From positions 1,051,001 through 1,115,000 of the forward strand of contig JAIGNY010002788.1 in assembly GCA_020152595.1 (NCBI GenBank): a stretch of DNA of 64,000 nucleotides. The letters run 5' to 3'. A program made the position numbers and the translations under genes. The notes below the pieces were generated by a model. The model searched no databases. It was not told the origin of the DNA and saw nothing but the letters and a program-made list of their open reading frames with translations. This document shows positions 37,301 through 49,300 of the stretch, piece after piece (position 1 is the stretch's first letter; each line of letters starts with the position of its first letter). This DNA is from Chiridota heheva. Lineage: Eukaryota > Echinodermata > Holothuroidea > Apodida > Chiridotidae.

Positions 37301-40300
37301 CAAGTCCTGGAAAATATCTGCTGTTCATAAAAACAGTCTACTTGCATGTTTTTGCACAGATGTCAAAGTAATTGAAACAATGGTAATCTTGCCCTGTAAC
37401 AGAAAACTTGATTGATTCTCAATGACCATTGAATATTACAAACAAATATCACTTTCATGATATCTGTAAATCATATATGCAGACCTAAATTTTCCATAAA
37501 ATTTCAGATCTAATGGAAGCATACAAGAATCAGATTTACTGCAAATATTCTGTTAAAATTTCATACCTTTGAAGTATTTCTAAAATTCTCCATTCTTTAT
37601 ATCATAGAAAGAGCAATTTCACAATGTCGTGATAATCGACATATCATGACAGTAATACTAACAAGTAGGTTTAAGAAGCGTTGTTGATGTTGAAAAATGT
37701 TCAATGACCTTGAGGTTATTCATCATTGTTTTGCATGTAAGGTAAAGAAAAACTGTATATTTCCCTCTTTATTCGAACATTTACTGTCAGGATTATATAG
37801 TTTATGTGTCAGAAACTTAATAAAGAACACAGTAAAAGAAATAGTAATTACAGTTGTTTCTTCCCATACTGTAATATAATCTCTCCCAGACCCGCAAAAA
37901 AAAAAAAAAATTCTGGCAGCATATTTTGAAGGGGGGAGAGGGGAGGATTTCTTGAGTAGTCTGCTACAATGTTGCAGGTTCAATGTTTTAAAAGAATGTT
38001 GCCTCATGTAATTGTGGAAATGAATAATACATTAAACATACATGTGCATATATAGATGTATTAACAACATATTTATATTTCTTTTACCTTTTTTGTGGGA
38101 AGACTTTTGACACCTTTATACAGAACCATGGGAAATTTGATAATCAATTCCAACTCGGGTCTCTCTTAAACAATACTTAATTTGCCCTTCCTTTTCAGCT
38201 TACCATCCAGCTGTTCCAACGTTGTGCCACTCTATTTTCCTTCTTGGCATCTAACAGACCATAAATAATCTCGTTCAATTTGTACCCATCCATTTGATCA
38301 TTCAACTCTGTAGCGAAAGCACCGTTAAGGATAAAATCTGCTTCTCGCTCACCACCATTTTCATAAAATTGTGCTGCCCTCTCTGCACCATTAGCATGCT
38401 CGGTAATGAATACTCTGAAAGGTAAAGTATAATGAATAATTAATCCTTATGAGGAAAATGTCTTATTATTGTCTTAATTATATGGAAAAAATATGACTGG
38501 GGTTGAACAAATTAAAGATATAAAATGTTGTTTGAAGATTTCTTGTTATGCAACCCCTTTGTAAGAAGATTTAAGTGTGTCTTGACAAAGATAATCATAA
38601 TTATCCATTAAAAAAAGTAATGTTTAATTACAAAAGTGTAAACCAAAAAGAAGTCTTTTACAAGTATCCAATGTCGGTGAAAATTTCAGGTGAGGAAGTA
38701 GAGAATTCCAGAGTTTAGGTGCTGATGAGCTGTGATCGTTTAGCGTATATTCATGCTAAATGTTCGCAAATGCACCAAACTCTTACTAATTAAGTCAAGT
38801 CTTGCTTTGAAAACCAATATCATTAATTATTCTAACCACACAAACATTCGGCTGACAAAATTCCAATCAACAACTGTTACAAACTGTAAACCCAACTGAT
38901 TAGCACAATCTTTTTTAAATGTGAGAATTACAAATGCGCAGTAATCACCTATGAATGGGGATATTTTGCACTTTGATTTTGCCGAAATCTGAGTAAATTG
39001 TGATATGCACCGTGATTGTGCGGCAGTAAACAGTGAAACTACAATAATATGTTAGGCTTTGACCCCACTCAATCAAGACCCACTTTACAAGCTGTGACAA
39101 TCAGTACATTTACATGTAAATATTACCTGATGAGTCAAAAAAAATATTGCAAAAAGAAAAAAATATTGCAAAATAAACGAGAAAAAAAGAAGTTTGAACA
39201 GAGCTGAAATACTGCATGCTTCGCAAACATTGCAGCCATTAGCCGGGCAGCTGAATTTTGGATAAGTTTGAAGTTTGTGTAAAAGAGAAGAAGAGCATCC
39301 ATAAAGAAGAGTTGCCATAGTGACGTGATGAAACAATGAATAAGCTGAATGAGGATTGGTTGCAGCAGATATTTTTTAATTTGAGCAATTCTTCTTAGAT
39401 AAAAATAGGCAGACTTGCAAACTTTATTAATTTGGGATACCATTGGTAATTTGGAGTTCTAAGATAATGCTAAGATCACAAACAGTTTTAACCAGCTTAA
39501 ATGAATGCGAAGCAAATTCAAAAGAAGTATTACAGATATGTGGACAGTAAGGTCAACTGTACAAGAGAAATCACTTCAGAACATCTTTCCTTTTGTCTAT
39601 AATTTTGAACTCGAACAATGTATTGTGTGGTATTCCGTGTGATAAGATTCTGAATTGTATGTTGCTTGCCATATTCTATATTAATTGTTTTAAATTTTCT
39701 GGTAAAAGGTCGATCTACGTGGTGCAAAAAGGTATTACATAATTCAAAAGTACATTGCTACTATCATTCTTTAAAAACCAAGTTTGTTTGATGCAGATTG
39801 AAGGGCATGGAAATATTTTCTTTTGAAATTAATTTCGTGAATTTAGTAACATGAGAGTATACAGGTTTAATAAACTGCTGTATTATATTTGCAATGTTAT
39901 GCATCATATTATAACAATTTGCAGTTTCTTGTGAAAGAATTTAATATTGTAAATAGGAAATTGAACAACATTTGTTTTGTAAGTATTGATGTCAGAAACA
40001 CCATGATATCCTCCATTCATGTACCTTTCATCCAACATACACTTCCCAATTTTGCAAGCGAGATAAAAAAATAAGCCTATCTTTTTTTCCCAACGGCAGA
40101 TAACAATTTTTTCCAGTAACTAAACAATGGACAGATGTAGAGTAAAGATTCTATATCCCCATTCACCAACAAAGGGGCAATTTCTTTAAAAATATAGCTT
40201 GAACGTACAATGAAAAAAAAGAAAAAAGATTTGGAGCAACCAAGGATAACATGGGCCAATTTGCCATTTGCCACATGATAAAGAACATAATCTGAATCTG

Positions 40301-43300
40301 TAATAAAACAAAGCTTAACTCATTTTTTCTTTGCTTCCTGAATCTACAATATCGGAACCATAAACTAAAAATAAGTACAATAGATTCCTTCTGTAAAAAA
40401 ACCCCCAAAAAACATGCATTTTTAAACCCATACACTGCCATTCTATTAATTTCTACATTTAAAAAATGTTGACACTTACCGATACTTTCCGAGGAAACTT
40501 GCATCATGCAACACTGTGGCAAATCCCTTTATAATCTCATGAAGTTTATCCAAAGTGCTGTCATCATACTAAAATATCAAACCGAAATAATGTTGCACAA
40601 TTAGTATCTGAAGAAAATGAAGATTTAACATACTGGTTTTGAAATAACCACAAAGATATCTAAATTATCTCCATTGGAAATATAATATACACTTTCTCTT
40701 GATTCTGTTACTCATCAGCCAATGTTTTTGCATTGGGCTTAAATAAAGGTGTTTTTTTTTTTTTTTTTTTTACTGCATTTATGGATCAATTTTACAAATT
40801 GTAAAACTGGCCAGTTTTACAAATTGTAAAACGCCCTTGACCACTGTGCCTAATGTTGCAATGTTTATGATGGCAACGTCACACCTTATTGAAACACATT
40901 TGCAGTAAATATCACAAGCTGCTCTAGATTCACAATCAAAGTGAAAGATATCTCTAATTACAATTACTGGAAATTTTTGCTTCCCACATTAACAAGGGAA
41001 AATATATAAAGTTTGTAATAAGATCTTTGTTTGTCAGCCATATATGTGGTTTGAATGATATTAATTCAAAGAATGGTGAGGCTGAATCAAAGAGATAAAT
41101 GGCACTGAAGAATTTTTGCAAAATAGTAATTAACATTTGAGCAATCAGCACACATGCCCAAAAATTTCACAGCTCTTCAAGCTTCCAATCTTTGAAAGTA
41201 AAAGCTGTGTATAATTATGATCAAGCCTCAGTTTCTGTCATCAATATAAAGATCAATTCAAACTACAATTATGTTTAAAACAAATTCAAACAACAATTAC
41301 GTTTAAAACAAAAGGCTACTGGTATATGGTAAATAAGCTCCTTATAATCTCCTCGCACATAAAGCTCCTTGCACAAAAAGTTGCTTAAAGAATCCTAAAA
41401 AATTTCCGCCTTGTAAGATCATGTTAGGAAAAGATAGGCATACTAAAACATGTCCGAAAAACTGATAGGTAAAATTCCCGACATACCTGAGTAGCAGAAT
41501 ACACAGGGCTTTCACCCCCTCCACCACCCACAGATAGCACTGGTTCTGAAGTTGGCTCTACTTCCGTCATGAGAGGAGTTTCTTCAGTGACCATTGACAT
41601 TGTATCAGTAACCTGTACAGAAGATAAATGCATCTTAGAATTAGCAAATGCATCTTAGAATTAGCAAATGCATCTTAGAATTAGCAAATGCATCTTAGAA
41701 TTAGCAAATGCATCTTAGCAAAATTAGCAAATAGCAAATGCATCTTAGAATTAGCAAATGCATCTTAGAATTAGCAAAATCTTAGAATTCAAATGCATTA
41801 GAATTAGCAAATGCATCTTAGAATTAGCAAATGCATCTTAGAATTAGCAAATGCATCTTAAATTGCATCTTAGAATTAGCAAATGCATCTTAGAATTAGC
41901 AAATGCATCTTAGAATTAGCAAATGCATCTTAGAATTAGCAAATGCATCTTAGAATTAGCAAATGCATCTTAGAATTAGCAAATGCATCTTAGAATTAGC
42001 AAATGCATCTTAGAATTAGCAAATGCATCTTAAATTGAGCAAATACATCTTAGAATTTGCAAATGCATCTTAGAATTGGCAAATGCTTCTTAGAATTAGC
42101 AAATGCATCTTAGAATTGGCAAATGCATCTTAGAATTAGCAAATGCATCTTAGAATTAGCAAATGCATCTTAGAATTAGCAAATTATACAAAACAAAGGG
42201 TTTCATATGCAACTGTATTAAAAAAATTATATTAATGAATAATATAAGGCGTGCACCGAATATCAAGTCTGGCCAGATATAAATATAAAATCTCGTTTTA
42301 GTTCTAGCCTGATTTCTCTCCAATGGTTGGTCGGAACTGAAACCCATGAAATTTTGTTTCTTTTTGTTCTTTTTTAAGTTAAACAATTTAGGACTGAATT
42401 CAAATTCAGAATCAACAAAATTCAGATTTTTATATTCCTCAACAAACCCTGTTAATGCTAAAAGAGAAAGATCTTCAGTTTTCTAACCACCATGTTGTAC
42501 CTTACTGTCCTCTATCAAACAGTGGTCCATTCACCCTTTTCTTTAACAAGCCAAATAAATGTTTGCCTTTCAGCGCTTGTGCCCTACCACAAAATATTCT
42601 CGTTATCTCTTTCAGCATAATCTTAATATTTCAATGGTAACCACTAATATCCATGTTTTAAATACCCAAAAAGTATACTATTCTCTGAACCGAGAGATGC
42701 AAAGCTTAGAGAGCACTATCGCAATTACACATAAAAAGTTTCATAATTACCGCACGTCTTCTTCTGTTACCAACTGAGGTGATTGGTGCTTCTACGAGGT
42801 AGTCTATACCAGTGAACACGAAACCATCCACTTTTTTGTCCTTCAACCAAAATTTGAGAGCGTCCTGACCAACAAAAACAGTTAAGAATATATGAAAATT
42901 TTATACAAAGTATCCATCTTGGTGAGGGACATAAATTAGTTAACATCTCGATCAACTGTATCATTATCATGAAAAAGTAATGTTCCCCATTCCATTTAAC
43001 GTAAAATTGAAACTGACCAACCAGGAACTTCCAACTTAAGTTTCAACTTGTTGTATTGAAGTCCATGATCAGCTAACTATATAATGGTACTGTAAGTTGT
43101 GGCTCATTTTATGGCCATCTGGTATATTGGATGTCAGAATGCTTTCATGGAGCAATAAAGTAGCTGGTTAGAATAAACTGCACTCATAAGTTTAACATAA
43201 ATCTTACAATTTTGGTTAAGTCAAAACATATGAAAGTGTGAGAATAATGAGCAGGGCAACAGCATGTGGTGATACAAAAATATGGGGAAAGAAAAGGAAT

Positions 43301-46300
43301 GACAGAGTTCAGATGTTACCATAATGTAAGTTGTAATAGATATATTTAGAGTAGAGAAAGTTTAAACTGAAGAAATAAGAGATGAATCTAGTTAGGATAA
43401 CCAGCTAGGCTTATTTATTCATAATTTCTCCTAATATCTATTTAAAGATTGGTAATTGAAATTGTTGTTTTTAATCAAGTTTCTTATACCGTATTTGACG
43501 TAATAAGCACCAGGGGCGCTTACAAAAAATACAATTGCAGCACTTTTTAGACCCGAAGTGTCTTCCTAATAAGCGCCCATGTTCTAAGGCCGCGTATAGT
43601 GTGCTCTCTGAACTGCATTGTGTGAACTGGTGGTTCTATACCAGCCCCACAATAACCACCGTAAAAACATTGTTAGCGTCAGACGCAAAATAAGCAAATA
43701 ATGTAAAACTTATTTTCGGTCTTCAAATCAATTATGTTATCAGTCAAAAAAATGTTGGGTGGGCACTTATTAGAGCAGGGGTGCTTAACACGTCGCATAC
43801 GGTATTTGTGTATCAAGTGTTTTTGAATATATAAGAGACTGAAGTAAACATGTTACAATATGTGTGACAAATTACTAGTGGCAGATACTTCCCATGAGAA
43901 TAATTTGTACAACAAAATTTGAATACCTTCATCTTCTGAGTAACATTAGGGTTGTTGTAGTTGATGTCAGGCTGTGAAGATGATAGCCAATGGTAGTAGA
44001 ATTGGTCCCTTTCAGCAACATAAGTCCATGCTGACTCACCATTTTTATTTACCTGGTGAATGAAATAAAACTGAACACCTCAGACCAGAGTACAATCAAT
44101 CAACATTTTGCAAATTAACTTTTATCTTGAATACAAAATGTCAATACCCACACGAAGTTTGCACGGTGTACCGGTTTTGTAACTAACACCAGTTTCGGTC
44201 TGATTCATATTCTATGAAAAACCGAAAGCACCGAAAATAACCAAATCACTACAAACAAATTGCCACAAGATGGTAAAAATCTGTCTTATTTAAATGAAAA
44301 GATATTTCATGCTTTGTGTCAACATGTTTTTTGTGGTATTTTTTGATATATTTGTGAAAATGTGATATTTATGCAGATTCAATCAATAAATACGATTGAG
44401 AATGTTTGGAAATAAATAGTCAGATAACAGGTTGATGATGCTATGTATTTGCGTCTTCTTTCCAGGCTAATATTTCCCTGACCACAACAAATTCATTCCT
44501 TTATAATCCCTTCATTTAGTGTCAGACGATTCTCTCCAGAGTCCTTTTGTCTTTCAAAATTCCTGGGAATCCATTATAAATATATCGCAAATCGCAAGCC
44601 AAGTATCACGAGACCAATTACGAATTCACACCCAATCACACCCAACTATACTGACTGACTCTATGCATGTACATAGAGCTAGTACAAGGTATAATACATT
44701 ATTCAATGTGTAAATGGGCCCCTGGATACAAATGAAATATGCGTAATTGACCCTAGATTCACCGTGTTGTCAGAGTAATATGATCAATAAATGGATTTTC
44801 AAGGGTTGTCGTATCGTTTTCGAAACTTTTTTCTTAAGTTTGAATTCAGCAGCTTATGCCTGGAAAAACCATCGCTGCTGTAGCATTGTTTAGAGGAGGG
44901 TGCAATAATTGAGTTATCGTTATGGAATAATAATGTACTGTAAAACGAAGATAAATTATCACTGTGCTATCACCAGCTTGGTTTGTGAATCAAACCAAGC
45001 TGGTATGATTCACATTTCATAATGAGGTCGAAAGTGAAAACGATTCCCTTAAAAAGTTTGTATTCCTTTCCCACATCTCATTTTCATGTATATAATGAAC
45101 CTCTGAACATCAGTCCCAGTCAAAATTGTTCAGATTTAAAAAAACAAAAAAATTTCATGCCTTTCGTTTTTTTTAATTTCTTCCGCTCTCCTGTAATTAT
45201 GTTTACTCATAGTACTATAGTAGCCTACAAGCGATGGAATTTCCGTTCCAATCAGGCATTGTATGTAATTGACCCATACCACGTGTTATATGCTTGGGGA
45301 TACAAGCTAAAATGATTTCATTGGTTTGAAGTGGAGCGAGTTTTATATGTTTTTTTGCGGACCCGTTAGGTGACAGCCATAATATTATCTTTGCATTCCG
45401 CTCTACATGTCGTTTCACAAGTAAAACGTACAAACAGAATGTTCAAATACAGATGTGGTTTGCGGTTTTATATGATTCTGAATGACCAAAAATATTGTTT
45501 ATCATTGTTAAATTTTCCAAATCGATGTTGAACTTATCTGCAAAGTGCCGAAGAATTGCTTTTGCTTCGGTGCATGGTATGTGTCATAAAAAAAAAATGT
45601 TTTCATAGCTCCATGCTGAAACAAGATCTGGTTTGATTAAAGTATGGAATAATGTATTTCAGTTTAATTTCCATTCCTGATCAAAACAGAGATTGCAGGT
45701 AAGACACTTTTTTTTTCAAATTTATTTTCATTTTGATGAATAAAATACTAATTTTGTGGGGAGTGGGACACTACTTTTTATTAACGGAGTGGGACACTAC
45801 TTTTCATTAGCAGGCATTTACTTTTCTGCCTTATTACACTCCCATAATTCATGCAGTTTTATAGCGCATTGAAGAAGGTGAATACCATATAAGGCTATAA
45901 GGGCGGGAACCTTTACTGGCTTAAGTATAATAGAAAATGCCACCGCGATGCACAAACGGGGCCTATTGAAAACAAAAGCGTAGCAAGAATAATTATTAAA
46001 CTTGAAAATAACAGATGTATGCATGATATGAGGATTTGTTAGTTGAGCTAGAATTGTTTTTTCCAAATAAGAGCCACGGCCTGGCCATGGTTAATGTTTC
46101 AAAAAAATGTTGAATATCAAGTGGGTGGGATCTGAACTGTAAGATTTTCCCGTCATAGGTTATATGCAAATCAGCAACAATTGTACTGCATGATAACTGA
46201 TCAAGTATACGATGGCTAGCATCACATCGTAAGATGATGCATTTAGAAGCTTAATTTATCTGTTTTACAAGTATCCGACAAATTTCTTTTCTTTTTATAT

Positions 46301-49300
46301 ATAAGAAAATTGAAATCATAACTATAAAATAGAAATCGAGAGCAAACAGCCTTTTTCACAACTTTTTTTTATGTGACTGCCTTGGGACCTATACTGACAA
46401 AGGGGTAAAATCAGCATTATTTGAGGGGCAAATGGGGTATATAAAATCACTTTACACACAAACAACATTTAAGTTTATTAATACATTTTATTGATTAATG
46501 CCTCCCGTTATCATTTTCAACATTATTTACAGAAAAACCTGTGATATAATCATCGTTAGCAGCTATCGTAGAACAGTGCAGTACACTGCAGTTATAGTTA
46601 CTGAATGCACTTTATGTTCAAAGCTTGTTTACATTTTAAGCGAAAAACCAGTTTTCTGGTTAAAACCGTTTTTGGAAACTAACCGCTTTCACATCGGGAC
46701 AAAACCTTGCAAGCTTAACCCTTACTCTCCCAGCCTTGACGCTTACAATCCCTTTTCCAAAGAAACATTTGAGTACCTTCCCAAAATCCTAAAGAGCTGC
46801 AAATAAGTTCATTCAAACCAGATTAAATAGATCTGTCATAATATGGTTATTTTGTTGGGGGTTAGATTAAAAAAAATTGAGTAAAATCGTTACAAAAAAG
46901 TGCATTTAAAAAAAAAAAAGGTATAACAAATTTTTTTTAAAAGAAGATTACGACGAATGTCATACATGAATATTTTTTCAATTTTTTTTTCAGGTAAAGT
47001 ATAAAGATAGTTTGAATTGTTGGTTGCTACACGATTTTTACTTGTACTTGGTCAATGTTTGTGTTTTTTTGAAGAAAATATGCCAAAATTTGTGATTTTG
47101 GGCCATTTTTGACCTTATTTTAATCAAAAAATCATAAAAAACGGCCCAAATATTGTATTGGAATTTTCAAAATCTCTACAGGTAGAGGAGAAATAGATCG
47201 TTCGGACGAACTATTACAATAACAGATGCACCCCCTCTACATGCCTAAAAGGTCTCTGATGATGACGTCAATTTGCTTCTTTTTTTCTTCGCACATTCGA
47301 TACAACAAAATGGCGAGATACAACGTCGAACGTGCCTTCCGACTCCTGTTTTCTTCAGAATAATGATGATTCAGAGGGGTCAGAAGGTACTTCTGATGAA
47401 GAAGATGTACCAGAACTCGACCAGATTGAGGAAGAGGAGAATATAGAGCCTGCTGAGATGGATAGCGATCTCTTCCAAACTCCGGAGTTGGTGAGTGTTT
47501 TCTTCCAAAAAAAGCGAAAGTACTACATTGTAAATGTGTACTAATAAAATAAGGCTTATAGAATTCTAATGATAAATTAGCGAGGATTTTTTGCTTGTTA
47601 CGATAAACAAGTAAAAGGAACACTAAAATCACATATAAAAAAAAGGATTTAGGTCCTTTCTATAATAGCCCGGATGAAACAAATGAAAGCTAAACCCCAA
47701 TAATAACATTTCTAAATAGACTGAAATATATGTATTTCCCAATGGCAATATTGTAAATTGAGGCCTACTGAAATATGTGTATTCCCAATTTCACAAAATC
47801 CAAGTTCCATTATTTCAGGGGCCGAAATCACAATTTTATGGGGGAAAGTGGAGTAGGGGTCCCATGTTAGGGCAAAATACACATGTTGAGGGTGCCCCAG
47901 GCCCATTTAGAGGAAAATGCTTGTATATAGGCCTAGTACCGGTACATTATTTTGATGCCCCATTTTTTGGGACCATGATCCTTTCCCCCTACCCCTGGCT
48001 ATGCCACTATTGTGGTGATTACTAGATTGATAAAACAAACATTTTGGACCCCTGTATGTACCCCGGGCTTCCCGGCTGTAAAAGTCTGTCCCCACGGTTA
48101 CCACAAAATTGTGGGGCAGGTTAGAAACCACAAAAACATGTTATGCGATAAGATGTTATGCGTATGCTTATTGTTCTAGTTATTTCAATTAAATTTTATA
48201 TCTTTTTCACAGGCCAGACAAGAAGTGTATCAGGAGGAAGAGGACGAGCCGCCCGCTACTCCCCAACCCAAGAGGAAGAGGGACAGACGGTTGAAGATGA
48301 GCCCAGGCCCCTCTCCCAGGCCTTCCGCTGCAGTCTCGCCACCATCACCACTCAAAGAAAATCCTACTGCAGCGAAAAAAGCTGCCTTCAAAACCAGGGA
48401 GGAAGAGCGGAACGCTCGGCTGCAGGAGATACAACGGTCGAAAGTCATCCCTGCAGCCGATAAAGACTATCATCTGTGGGAAGTACTGGTGGAGAGTGAC
48501 CAGGATCGACACGAGGTCTTCGGTAACTGGATATGGGAAGACCAAACTAAAGTAAGTTGAATGAATATAGTTGCAATTTCTTTTATTCTATTTGCAGCAA
48601 CAAGGTATAGCAGAAGACTTTACAAATTTGGACCTTTTCGGCAAACATTTCTTATGAATTCCATGTGAAATGAACAGAAGTAAGTGTCTAATAGATAATC
48701 AGCATAGTCTATCAACATAAAAGTAGCTGTGAAGCTTGTAATGGCTGAAAGTGGGTTAGAAATAAACAAAAAAACAGTTTCGTGCAAAATAAATGAGGTA
48801 AATGACCTAATTTGCATATCATTTGCATAATTTTTTTGCAAATGATGATGTAAACATCTTGTTTTTCTGCATTCTATTAGTTTTGGACATCATAGAAGGG
48901 GAAAATGCATTTTTTTGGAAAATTTAGTGCCATACACTATTAGATAGATTATTCACAGAAACAGGGGATAATCTTTAGGTCAAAATGTACCAAATTTTTC
49001 ACATTTGCATCATTTTTTCCCCTCTGATTCCTAAAAATCCATGAATAGTATCAAATGAAAGGTCTTTCCAAAAACGATTAAGAAATTCTATCTATATTTT
49101 TTTGCTATTTAGCCACAAGGCACAAGCGTGTCATAAAGATAGAATGTTTGGAGACCTAATATGCTAATTCAATGACCTAATTTGCATATTTGAGTTCGGA
49201 AGTATGCACATTTTTGAAAAGTTCAACATGTTAGCTTTCATAAAAGTTGAACTTGTTTTGGTACAAATGGAACAGAAAGTGCTGAAAAAATCCTCTCTCC

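Noticed and set aside
41629-42183. CRISPR-like array
   Set aside because: Units are contiguous without unique spacers, in a eukaryotic intron. It is a minisatellite.
46498-46806. 102-residue + strand frame
   Set aside because: It crosses the left boundary of piggyBac copy A at 46719, so it cannot be an old gene; no domain is seen.
47237-47632. 131-residue - strand frame
   Set aside because: It lies antisense to the transposase exon and has no family resemblance.
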